A DNA stretch of 64,000 nucleotides from an uncultured Pelagibacteraceae bacterium (GTDB lineage Bacteria; Pseudomonadota; Alphaproteobacteria; Pelagibacterales; Pelagibacteraceae), in NCBI GenBank assembly GCA_902615445.1, contig CACMOQ010000002.1, forward strand, positions 62,001 to 126,000, given 5' to 3'. The translations under genes were made by a program, and so were the position numbers. Shown here piece by piece: positions 37,482 through 45,516 of this stretch (position 1 is its first letter; each line of letters opens with the position of its first letter). Under the pieces are notes generated by a model, which was not told the DNA's origin, did not search any database, and saw only the letters and a list, made by a program, of their open reading frames with translations.

Positions 37482-38147
37482 ATGAATAATCTTACTTTAA
37501 TAATTCCTGCAAAAGATGAAGAAGAGTCTCTTCCTTTTGTTTTAAATGAGTTAAAAAGTTATAGCTATGATATTTTAGTAGTACTTCATCCTTCCGATAA
37601 AAAAACAATAAATGTAATTAAAAATTTTGATATAGAAATTGTTTATCAGAAAAATCATGGGTACGGTGATGCATTAATAACCGGTATTCATAATACTAAA
37701 ACAGATTATTGCTGCATATTTAATGCTGATGGATCTTTTAAACCAGATGAATTAGATTTAATGATGACTAAAATAACTAATAATAATTTGGATTTAGTTT
37801 TTGGATCGAGGTATTCAAAAAATGGTAAAAGTGACGATGATACTTTGATAACATCAATAGGGAATTATGTATTTTCGAGTTTTGGCAAAATTTTTTTTAA
37901 ACTAAAAATAAACGATATTTTATACACTTATGTTCTTGGAAAAACCGAAAAGCTATATAATTTAAATCTTGAAAGTAAAGATTTCAGATTTTGTGTTGAA
38001 TTACCAATTAAAGCAAAGAGAAATAATTATCAAGTTGATGAAATCGGATGCCACGAAAGGTCCCGATATGCGGGTCAAAAAAAAGTTAATGCTTTTAAGG
38101 ATGGTTTACTGATTTTAATCAAAATGATGAAACTTTATTTTAATTAA
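37482..38147 (+). CDS. GT2 glycosyltransferase (DPM1-like), copy B
   Basis: The 221-residue GT-A protein has LIIPAKDEEESLPFVLNEL, HGYGDALITGI and NADGSFKPDEL, and ends ERSRYAGQKKVNAFKDGLLIL. Its order of motifs and ends match the gene at 30488, with which it is paralogous. No transmembrane helix. It is convergent with the WecA-like gene without spacing. The acceptor is unknown. Confidence 0.8.
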   Translation: MNNLTLIIPAKDEEESLPFVLNELKSYSYDILVVLHPSDKKTINVIKNFDIEIVYQKNHGYGDALITGIHNTKTDYCCIFNADGSFKPDELDLMMTKITNNNLDLVFGSRYSKNGKSDDDTLITSIGNYVFSSFGKIFFKLKINDILYTYVLGKTEKLYNLNLESKDFRFCVELPIKAKRNNYQVDEIGCHERSRYAGQKKVNAFKDGLLILIKMMKLYFN

Positions 38148-39197
38148 TTATTTAATATTATAAATTCTATTAAATATTCTTAAATAAATAAAAATATATA
38201 TTATTATATTAAATACTATTAATATAACTTGATATTGAGTATCATAAATTTTCTGCGAAGCCCAATACATAATAAAAAAATTATAAAGATTTATAATATT
38301 TGCACTTAAAGTATTAGCTACTTGAGTTTTACATTTAAAAATTTTTCTTATGTATAAAAATAAAATTTGATGAAAGTGCTTGTTATCAGGTTTTAATGGA
38401 GATTTATTAAATGTAATTTTTCTTATGATGGAAAATAACAATTCAAAACATGGATACCAAAGTATTAAAATTATAAAGAATGGTGAAACTAGTAGATTAT
38501 TTTGGTGTATCTTGATAATAAAAAAACCATAAATTAAACCAAGTAAATACGCTCCACCATCTCCCATAAAGATTTTCTTAAAAAAATTAAAAAGATACAA
38601 AAAAACTAATAGTAAAAACCAATTGTAAAAAATTTCAGCTTCAAATCCTATAGTTTCTATCAGGCCAGTTTCAAGAAGAAAAAATGATACAACAAGATAA
38701 TATCCAATAAGTAAAGTATTTAGACCATCAATAAAATTTGATCCATTAATAATTATAGTTAGACAAAACAACACAAATAGATAATTAAAATACTTGTTTT
38801 CTAAAATTTCATTTAAAAAAAAAATTCTTGTATCAAAAATTAAAAATTCATTAAAATATATGAATGTGAATATTGAAAGTATCTGTAAAAAAAACCTAAT
38901 TTGAGGTGATTTAATTATTTTTAAATCAGAGAATATTCCTAAAGAAAAAATTATTAAACTTAGAATAAAAAAGTTAAAATAAAAGTTGTGAAATATTAAG
39001 ATTAATCCTAGTAATATAAATATTCCCCCTATGAGTGGAACATTATCTTTAGTTGCAAATTTTTGATGTGCGTCACCTGAGAAACTATTTAGGATGGAGT
39101 ATTTATGACTTAAATGGATAAAAATAAATATAAACAATGGAACAAAAATCAGGAAATAATAACTACTCATCGATTTTTCAAAAGGTAATTCAGACAT
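38148..39197 (-). CDS. WecA/MraY-family undecaprenyl-phosphate sugar-1-phosphate transferase
   Basis: This integral membrane enzyme would start a lipid-linked saccharide by moving a sugar-1-phosphate to undecaprenyl phosphate. About ten helices are seen. Family motifs are TKDNVPLIGG near residue 48, GSNFIDGLNTLLIG in the middle, and MGDGGAYLLG on the next cytoplasmic loop. Length is 349 residues. It overlaps the downstream-facing GT2 gene by 31 bases. It is the only initiating transferase in the window. Confidence 0.88.
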   Translation of the reverse strand: MSELPFEKSMSSYYFLIFVPLFIFIFIHLSHKYSILNSFSGDAHQKFATKDNVPLIGGIFILLGLILIFHNFYFNFFILSLIIFSLGIFSDLKIIKSPQIRFFLQILSIFTFIYFNEFLIFDTRIFFLNEILENKYFNYLFVLFCLTIIINGSNFIDGLNTLLIGYYLVVSFFLLETGLIETIGFEAEIFYNWFLLLVFLYLFNFFKKIFMGDGGAYLLGLIYGFFIIKIHQNNLLVSPFFIILILWYPCFELLFSIIRKITFNKSPLKPDNKHFHQILFLYIRKIFKCKTQVANTLSANIINLYNFFIMYWASQKIYDTQYQVILIVFNIIIYIFIYLRIFNRIYNIK

Positions 39198-39913
39198 AAT
39201 ATCATTAAATAATAAAATGACTTAAAAATATTAAATTTCATGTGTCTATAATAGACTAAAAATCCATCACTCATTTTTTGAAAAAAAGAGCTAGATAATG
39301 AATTTTTTGTTCTTCTCCAACAAACCAAACATTCCTCTAGAGCACCAATTATATTTCCAGAATATAGAAGCTTTAACCATAAGACAAAATCTTCTTTAGT
39401 TTTTAAGTCTGCGAATTTGATTTCATCTGTGATCAAGTCTTTTTCAAGTATCACGGTTGATAATCCTATATCACACGATTTTAATATTTCTTTATAATCA
39501 TAAAAATTTTTCGCTTTTCTATTACTTAAATGTTTGCCTCTTTCATCTATAATTTCATAAGATGTATGTGAAATTTTATAATTTTTTTTTTTCATAAATT
39601 TAATCTGTTTGGATATTTTTTCTTTTACCCAATAATCATCAGCATCTAAAAAACTAACAAACTTTCCTTTTGCAGATAAAATTCCTTTGTTTCTTGATTC
39701 TCCTGCACCAATATTCTTTTTATTAATTATAAACCTTATCTTTTTATTTGAACCGAAAATAGACATTAGATACTCTAAATCAGTTTGATCTGGATCGTCG
39801 TAAATAATAAGTACCTCAACATTTTGATAAGATTGTTGAAGAATTGAATTAACAGCTTCTTTAATAAATTTTTTTTTTTTAAAATAAGGTATTATTACAC
39901 TAATTAAATCCAT
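39167..39913 (-). CDS. GT2 family glycosyltransferase
   Basis: The 248-residue GT-A transferase has SVIIPYFKKKKFIKEAVNSIL at the N-terminus, NIGAGESRNKGI and FLDADDYW, where DADD is the DxD nucleotide-sugar site. The C-terminal half has the ED...W pattern (KEDFVLWLKLL) typical of GT2. It follows a remnant of another transferase gene (39963-40049) after a short gap and overlaps the WecA-like gene by 31 bases. Substrate unknown. Confidence 0.88.
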   Translation of the reverse strand: MDLISVIIPYFKKKKFIKEAVNSILQQSYQNVEVLIIYDDPDQTDLEYLMSIFGSNKKIRFIINKKNIGAGESRNKGILSAKGKFVSFLDADDYWVKEKISKQIKFMKKKNYKISHTSYEIIDERGKHLSNRKAKNFYDYKEILKSCDIGLSTVILEKDLITDEIKFADLKTKEDFVLWLKLLYSGNIIGALEECLVCWRRTKNSLSSSFFQKMSDGFLVYYRHMKFNIFKSFYYLMILCLNYLLKNR

Positions 39914-39962
39914 AATAAATATATTAGTATACTAATTATAACCTAAGTTAAAATGCATATCT

Positions 39963-40049
39963 TTATAATGCGATACCAGAATTTATTGTAGACTTAACTG
40001 TGCCTACAAGATTTAAACATGGTGACCAATAGTTAATACTTTTTCTCAT
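39963..40049 (-). pseudogene. Remnant of a glycosyltransferase N-terminus
   Basis: A 28-codon frame MRKSINYWSPCLNLVGTV followed by KSTINSGIAL and a stop resembles the first residues of GT4 transferases of marine bacteria that begin with an NYWSP segment and a TVKSxINSxxSL helix. The rest of the gene is missing; the next gene starts 50 bases downstream. I read it as a deletion scar. The family match is from memory of such N-termini, not from a search. Confidence 0.45.
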
Positions 40050-40073
40050 AAAAAATTTATTGCTGTTAAGTAG

Positions 40074-41042
40074 TTAAATTATTTTTAGAAAATTAATATT
40101 TTTTTTTGCCCATTTTATGACATTAGATAATCCAACTTTTATATCTACAAAATCCTTATAATGGGTAATACTAATCAGTTTTTTGTTACTTCCATGCGTT
40201 TTGTAAACGTCTGCTAATTGTTTAGACCTTTTAACTATATAAGGTTTACCAAATGATTTGCTTAAATCTTTTAAAACTGATTTTAAACTAACTGGGTTAT
40301 CGCTACAAATATTCAAAATTGTATGTTTATCATTAAATTTTTTGTTAATAAGAATTAATATATTGTTCACAACGTCATCAACATATGTAAAATCTCTAAA
40401 ATGGTTTCCAAAATTATTCAAAAAAAATTTATTTTTTTTTATAACAGCAATTATATATTTAATAATAAACATATCTGGTCGACCCCATTCCCCATAAATA
40501 GTGAATAACCTTAAACCAATAAAATTTATTTTGTAATATTGAGAGAATATTTCTGCAATTTCCTCGTTGTTTTTTTTGCTTAAAGAATAAATATTTTTTG
40601 GATTAATCTTTTGGTCCTCAGACAAGGGAAATTTTTTTTTTTCTCCATAAACTGAGCTAGAAGATGCATAAAATATCTTTTTGATCCTATAAATTCTACT
40701 CAATTCAGCTAGATTAAAAAAACCTAATACATTTGAATTCATATACGCCCTAGGATTATTTATAGAAAATCTAACTCCAGCTTGAGCAGCAAGATTTATA
40801 ATTAAATCTATTTTTTTTTTCTTAAAAATTTTTTCTAATTTTGAATAATTTGAAATATCAATTTTTTGAAAATGAAATCTTTTTTTTTTTTTTAAAAAAT
40901 TTAATCTCTTATTTTTTAATTTAACTGAATAATAATCATTTAAATTATCAATACCAATTACATAATTTTTTTTATTTAATAATAAAGCTTTGCTTAAGTG
41001 GTATCCTAAAAATCCAGCACATCCAGTTATTAAAATTTTCAT
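40074..41042 (-). CDS. UDP-glucuronate 4-epimerase-like SDR enzyme
   Basis: The family makes UDP-galacturonate from UDP-glucuronate. Diagnostic segments are ILITGCAGFLGYHLSKALL, GIDNLNDYYSVKLK, AAQAGVRFSINNPRAYMNSN, the IYSLSKKNNE active site (YxxxK) and RLFTIYGEWGRPDMFI. Length is 322 residues, normal for the family. It overlaps the adjacent GT2 gene by 4 bases, so a galacturonate residue may be added by that enzyme; this is inference. Confidence 0.88.
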   Translation of the reverse strand: MKILITGCAGFLGYHLSKALLLNKKNYVIGIDNLNDYYSVKLKNKRLNFLKKKKRFHFQKIDISNYSKLEKIFKKKKIDLIINLAAQAGVRFSINNPRAYMNSNVLGFFNLAELSRIYRIKKIFYASSSSVYGEKKKFPLSEDQKINPKNIYSLSKKNNEEIAEIFSQYYKINFIGLRLFTIYGEWGRPDMFIIKYIIAVIKKNKFFLNNFGNHFRDFTYVDDVVNNILILINKKFNDKHTILNICSDNPVSLKSVLKDLSKSFGKPYIVKRSKQLADVYKTHGSNKKLISITHYKDFVDIKVGLSNVIKWAKKNINFLKII

Positions 41043-41788
41043 TTTATGATTTTTGTAAAATTTTTGATAATTTTATATACTGCAATAAATAATAGTAAAA
41101 ATAAATTTTGCCCATTATCATACCTTATTTTCATTTCTTCAAAAAATAATTTTCTATAATGTATCGTGCTTGAGAAACCTCCACGTCTAAATATCCCCAC
41201 AATTTCATTTTTTTTTGTTGATATACCGTTTAATTTCTTTTTGACAATCATTCTGAAGAAATAATCATAGTCTGCGTGATATTTATACTTGATATTATAA
41301 TATCCAACTTTTTTAGCAGATTTTAATTTTATAAAAAAGCCAGATGAATGACTTGAATAAAATCCCCAACTATAAAAAATCTTTTCAGGCTTATATCCAT
41401 GTAATATACCCCAATGTTTTTTTACACTTCCAAATATAAAATCTACATTTGGATTTGTGTCGATATATTTTTTTATTATAGAAAAAGCTTTTTTTGTATA
41501 AACATCATCTGAATTTATTATTCCAACAAATTCTCCCTTACATTTTCTTAAACCTTTATTAAAAGCATCATAAAGACCTTTATCTTTTTCACTAATCCAA
41601 TAGTTTATATATTTTGAATATTTTTTAATAATTTTGACAGAGTTATCAGTTGAACCTCCATCTATCACAATGTATTGAAAATTTTCTTTTTGAGAAATTA
41701 CACTCTTAATAGTTTTCTCTAAATATTTTTCACCATTCAAAACAACAGTGATTATAGAAAATGTAGGTTTATTTTTTGATTTACTCAT
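41039..41788 (-). CDS. GT2 family glycosyltransferase (WcaA/WbdM-like)
   Basis: The 249-residue protein begins with TFSIITVVLNGEKYLEKTIKS and has VIDGGSTDNSVKII, SEKDKGLYDAFNKGL and IINSDDVY (DxD-like). KYHADYDYFFRM is the C-terminal acceptor-side motif. This set is typical of O-antigen and colanic acid GT2 enzymes. It is coupled to the UDP-glucuronate epimerase gene and divergent from the next GT2. Confidence 0.9.
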   Translation of the reverse strand: MSKSKNKPTFSIITVVLNGEKYLEKTIKSVISQKENFQYIVIDGGSTDNSVKIIKKYSKYINYWISEKDKGLYDAFNKGLRKCKGEFVGIINSDDVYTKKAFSIIKKYIDTNPNVDFIFGSVKKHWGILHGYKPEKIFYSWGFYSSHSSGFFIKLKSAKKVGYYNIKYKYHADYDYFFRMIVKKKLNGISTKKNEIVGIFRRGGFSSTIHYRKLFFEEMKIRYDNGQNLFLLLFIAVYKIIKNFTKIIK

Positions 41789-41843
41789 AAATTAATATTT
41801 TATATTTTTTTTTTAATATTTATACTTTAATAATATTAAATTA

Positions 41844-42563
41844 ATGAAACATCAATTAACTGTAATTATTCCATGTTATAACTCTGAATTATATATTGAG
41901 CCAAATATTTTAAAATTAAATTCAAAAATAAATAAATACTTTAAAGGGATAGAATATATTGTTATCAACGATGGTAGTTCTGATAAAACGATAAATCAAC
42001 TGAGAATTATAAAAAAAAAAATTAAAAATTTTAAAATAATAGATATAAAAAAAAATTCTGGTAAATCTAATGCAATAAAAAAAGCTCTTAAAATTTCTAT
42101 TGGAAATAAAATTTTACTGTATGATGCAGATATTCCTTATTTTGATTATTTAGATCAAGTTCTTACCAAACTTAAATTTAATAAACTCGTTGTAATTAAT
42201 AGAAGACACAAAAATAGTGAAATTTTAATTAAAAATAGAAAGTTTTATAATTTAATGCGAAATTTAATAGGTAATTTAATATCATTTACAAATTTCTATT
42301 TACTAGGAATTACAATTAAAGACACTCAGTCTGGATTAAAAGGTTTTTCGAATTCTTTAGATTTGAAAAAAGAAAAATTTATTTCACGAAGGTTTTTTTT
42401 AGACATAGAAATTTTGAATTTTTTTAGAAAAAAAAATATAAAGCCTGTAGAAATTCCAGTTCGTTTTAAACTAGAATCAACAAATTCATCTATTAATCTG
42501 TTTGATTTTAAAAAAAATATTGAAATATTTAGAGAATATTTAAAGGTTATTAATAATATTTAA
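41844..42563 (+). CDS. GT2 glycosyltransferase, polyprenyl-phosphate type
   Basis: The 239-residue protein has LTVIIPCYNSELYIEPNILKL, YIVINDGSSDKT, SGKSNAIKKAL and LLYDADIPYF. The DTQSGLKGFSN segment is shared by dolichol- and undecaprenyl-phosphate sugar transferases (DPM1/ALG5 type). It may make a lipid-phosphate sugar donor for the membrane GT-C-like proteins nearby. It is convergent with the next gene with a 14-base overlap. Confidence 0.82.
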   Translation: MKHQLTVIIPCYNSELYIEPNILKLNSKINKYFKGIEYIVINDGSSDKTINQLRIIKKKIKNFKIIDIKKNSGKSNAIKKALKISIGNKILLYDADIPYFDYLDQVLTKLKFNKLVVINRRHKNSEILIKNRKFYNLMRNLIGNLISFTNFYLLGITIKDTQSGLKGFSNSLDLKKEKFISRRFFLDIEILNFFRKKNIKPVEIPVRFKLESTNSSINLFDFKKNIEIFREYLKVINNI

Positions 42564-43824
42564 TTTTTAAATCAATTTCATTAACCACATCGTATGGCCA
42601 AACTTTGATCTTATAATTATTATCTAAATTATATTTTTGGATTTCATTTTTCCATTGAGGACAATTTATACACTCATAAAAAATAATCCATTTTTTTATT
42701 CTATAATCGTAGATGCCAGTTAGTATAGATAAAAAAACTAGGGTAAAAGAGATTTTTTTCAAAAACTGCATTTTGTTCCCAATAAAACATAATTTGAATA
42801 GTATAAATAAAATACAAAAAGATGGTATGACTGAATATCTGCCTCCAACAGTATCGTTTACTCCTCCAATAGTTACCAATATCGAACAAACAAAAAACAA
42901 ATATATTAAGCTTATTAGATCAAAATTTAATCTTAAGTTTTTTTTTTTTGCGTGAAACAAAATATTAAATGATATGAATAATATAATTAACATTACTAAG
43001 GTAATTATTAGTAATTTTAATTGATTGTTGTTTTCAATCGCAAGAATTTCAATTAAATAATTTGATAATGATGATGATAAAAATGGTCTAATTAAAATAT
43101 TGTAAGTAAAACTTTCAATTTCATTATAATTTAAGAAATAATTAAAATTAAGTTTACCTATAGTTAATTTGCCGGAAAATTTAGCCACTAAAATTAAAGA
43201 AAATTGAACAATTGAAGTAAAAATTAAGATTAATGAATTTATAAAGTTTATTTTAGTTCTATCTTTCAAATTTCTAAAAATAAACAAAGGTGTCAGTAGA
43301 CAAGTGTAAACTCCTGAAAGTCCAGCGATACCTAAAATGATAGGTGAGAAAATTTTTGAAATCTTATCATGCTTTAAAAACAAAATAAAAAAGGACAATA
43401 TACAAAGATAAACTTGAGAGTTCATCGAATCTAGCCAGATTTCAAATACAAAAATTGGTGAAATAGAAATTATAATTGATGCAAAAAGTCTTGAAAAATT
43501 TGTATGAAAAAAATTGGATTTGTAAAAAATAATTATGTAATGGAGAAAAAAAATTATTAAATAACAAAAGTAAACATTAAACAAAGCTGCAAATTCAATA
43601 TTAACTAATCTTGAATTAAGAAAACTAGTTATGTTCGCGAAAAAATTCAGATATCCTGATGGCCAGTAAATTAAGGAAAATATTTCGTACCAATTGCTAT
43701 TAAGCGCAGTAGCATAATGAATTGCATCATTTTGTATAAATCTTCCATTTTGAAAAAGATATGGAGTTTTTAAATAATGAAGAAATATAGTAAATATAAT
43801 AAAAAAAATTTTAAACTTTATCAT
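42550..43824 (-). CDS. Polytopic membrane protein, GT-C-like
   Basis: The 424-residue protein has about ten helices. The first loop has GRFIQNDAIHYATALNSNWYEIFSL, an Asp in the usual GT-C position, and a later loop has WLDSMNSQVYLC. The C-terminal periplasmic tail contains CINCPQWKNEI. It overlaps the next methyltransferase gene by one base. A lipid-linked donor transferase is plausible given the GT2 neighbour; no family can be named. Confidence 0.55.
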   Translation of the reverse strand: MIKFKIFFIIFTIFLHYLKTPYLFQNGRFIQNDAIHYATALNSNWYEIFSLIYWPSGYLNFFANITSFLNSRLVNIEFAALFNVYFCYLIIFFLHYIIIFYKSNFFHTNFSRLFASIIISISPIFVFEIWLDSMNSQVYLCILSFFILFLKHDKISKIFSPIILGIAGLSGVYTCLLTPLFIFRNLKDRTKINFINSLILIFTSIVQFSLILVAKFSGKLTIGKLNFNYFLNYNEIESFTYNILIRPFLSSSLSNYLIEILAIENNNQLKLLIITLVMLIILFISFNILFHAKKKNLRLNFDLISLIYLFFVCSILVTIGGVNDTVGGRYSVIPSFCILFILFKLCFIGNKMQFLKKISFTLVFLSILTGIYDYRIKKWIIFYECINCPQWKNEIQKYNLDNNYKIKVWPYDVVNEIDLKIKYY

Positions 43825-44453
43825 TAACTAAAAATATTAAAAATTTTTCTAAAAAAATTTTTAAAAGACAATTTTCTAGTTTTAATTTTTTTTGGTTTAA
43901 TTAATTCGTTATCTTGAAGTTTTACAATTCTACCCATCCCGGACCCTATAAATGAAAAATATAAATCAAAATTAATTGTATTTACCTTCAAAATATCTAA
44001 TAGTTTTTCAAAGGTTTCAAGATTATTGATTTCACAATTAAAGTTATCTCTTTCAGTATTTTTTAAATAAGGTAACCAAGAAATATCATCAAAAAAAAAT
44101 GATCCTCCTTTTTTAAGTTTAGAATAATAATAATAAAAAATTTTACTTACATGTTCAGCGTTATGAAAAGAATCTAAAAATATTAAATCAAATTCCTTAG
44201 GTAATTTTGTTTCTAAATAATTAAAATTATCATCTCTTGACTTAATAAAAGTCCAATTTGTACTTTTAGAAATTTCAGAACAGTCGTCAACGTCTACAGA
44301 ATATAAATGACCATTATTTTTTTCACAAATATTAATGAATTTTTTAGTAGAGATCCCCTTTCGTACCCCAAATTCAAGAATTTTAGGTTGTGATTTAGTT
44401 TTTATAGTGTTTAACATAAAATCATTAATTTTTTTTTCAAATTCGCTTTGCAT
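43824..44453 (-). CDS. Class I SAM-dependent methyltransferase
   Basis: The 209-residue Rossmann methyltransferase has motif I KILEFGVRKGISTKKFI (about residues 23-40), motif II LYSVDVDDCS and DLIFLDSFHNAEHV, then KGGSFFFDDISWLPYL. The pattern fits the Methyltransf_24/CmcI-like group that acts on small molecules or sugar hydroxyls. The acceptor is unknown. It faces the FkbM gene across a region with a perfect palindrome. Confidence 0.8.
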   Translation of the reverse strand: MQSEFEKKINDFMLNTIKTKSQPKILEFGVRKGISTKKFINICEKNNGHLYSVDVDDCSEISKSTNWTFIKSRDDNFNYLETKLPKEFDLIFLDSFHNAEHVSKIFYYYYSKLKKGGSFFFDDISWLPYLKNTERDNFNCEINNLETFEKLLDILKVNTINFDLYFSFIGSGMGRIVKLQDNELIKPKKIKTRKLSFKNFFRKIFNIFS

Positions 44454-44520
44454 ATTTTGTTAGTCGTTTTAACTTATCAAAAATTCATATTATCTCATAA
44501 CTTAAATATAAAAAAAAAGG

Positions 44521-44534
44521 TACTTTGCAAAGTA
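44521..44534. promoter_or_regulatory. Perfect 14-bp palindrome between divergent methyltransferase genes
   Basis: TACTTTGCAAAGTA is a perfect inverted repeat without spacer, placed about 55 bases before the plus-strand start and 68 before the minus-strand start. This is a typical place for a dimeric repressor site, but no regulator gene is nearby and chance is possible. Confidence 0.3.
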
Positions 44535-44586
44535 ATAAATAATAATTTATAAATAATTAATAATAAATTCTTATAAAAAAATTAAA

Positions 44587-45501
44587 TTGAAAATAACTCA
44601 ACTAATTTTAAAACATGAAATATTCAAAAAGAATCCAATAATATTAATGCATATTGGTTCTGCAGACTCAAATTTCAAAACCTGGAATAATATTGCTGAA
44701 AATTCTATATTAGTCTCTGTAGATGGCAACAATAGCTCAGTAAATACAAGAAATAACTTTAAAAAAGTAATTGATCAAAAAGTGATAATTTCTAATAAAA
44801 ATGGTGTTGGGAAGTTTTATCTTACACATGACCCCAATTGTTCCAGTTTACTTGAACCAGATAAATCAACGCATGAAAACTGGTATTTTTCTCATAGATT
44901 TAAAATAAAAAAAATTCAGAAAAAAAAAATTTATTCTTTAAATAATTTTTTAAAATCAAAAAAAATTAATTATATAGATTGGTTTGTTACGGATGTTCAA
45001 GGTAAAGATTTGGAGATTATTAAATCTTTAAAAAAAAATATTAGAGATAAAATTTCAATAATTGATATCGAAGCAGGTTTTCTCTCTTTTTATAAGAAGC
45101 AAGATAAAATATCTGAGGTATTTCGTTATATGTCTAAAAGCTATAATTTTGAAAATATGGAGTTTGGTTATAATTATAGATTATCAAGCAAAATTCTTAA
45201 TAAATTAGAAAAAAAAATACTTTTTAGATATAATAAACCTTCTAAAGTTTATTCTAATATCATTTTTACAAACAAAAAAAAAAATATTGAAAGAATTAAT
45301 CTTATAAAACTAATTTATTTAGTTGAAAATAATAAAATTTTTGAAGCTAAACAACTAGTAAAGAATATTTCAAAAAAAAATCTATTTTATAAAGAGATTT
45401 TAAAAGAGTTGGAATTTATTATAAAAATTCACAAATTTAAGTTTTTAATTTTAAGTCCATTTTTACTAATAAAAAAATTTTTATATATAATCTTCAAATG
45501 A
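44587..45501 (+). CDS. FkbM-family methyltransferase
   Basis: The 304-residue protein has ILMHIGSADSNFKTW as the SAM-binding segment, then NFLKSKKINYIDWFVTDVQGKDLEIIKSL and IDIEAGFLSFY, the FkbM pattern for O-methylation of sugars. A basic C-terminal extension of about 80 residues ends in a hydrophobic stretch. The start is TTG at 44587, chosen because no ATG lies before the SAM motif. It is 15 bases from the ABC transporter gene and probably cotranscribed. Confidence 0.8.
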   Translation: MKITQLILKHEIFKKNPIILMHIGSADSNFKTWNNIAENSILVSVDGNNSSVNTRNNFKKVIDQKVIISNKNGVGKFYLTHDPNCSSLLEPDKSTHENWYFSHRFKIKKIQKKKIYSLNNFLKSKKINYIDWFVTDVQGKDLEIIKSLKKNIRDKISIIDIEAGFLSFYKKQDKISEVFRYMSKSYNFENMEFGYNYRLSSKILNKLEKKILFRYNKPSKVYSNIIFTNKKKNIERINLIKLIYLVENNKIFEAKQLVKNISKKNLFYKEILKELEFIIKIHKFKFLILSPFLLIKKFLYIIFK

Positions 45502-45516
45502 AGTGGAGAAATATGA

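Noticed and set aside
42713..42955. 80-codon plus-strand frame opposite the membrane protein gene
   Set aside because: It is low-complexity and antisense to a polytopic membrane protein, with no conserved motif.
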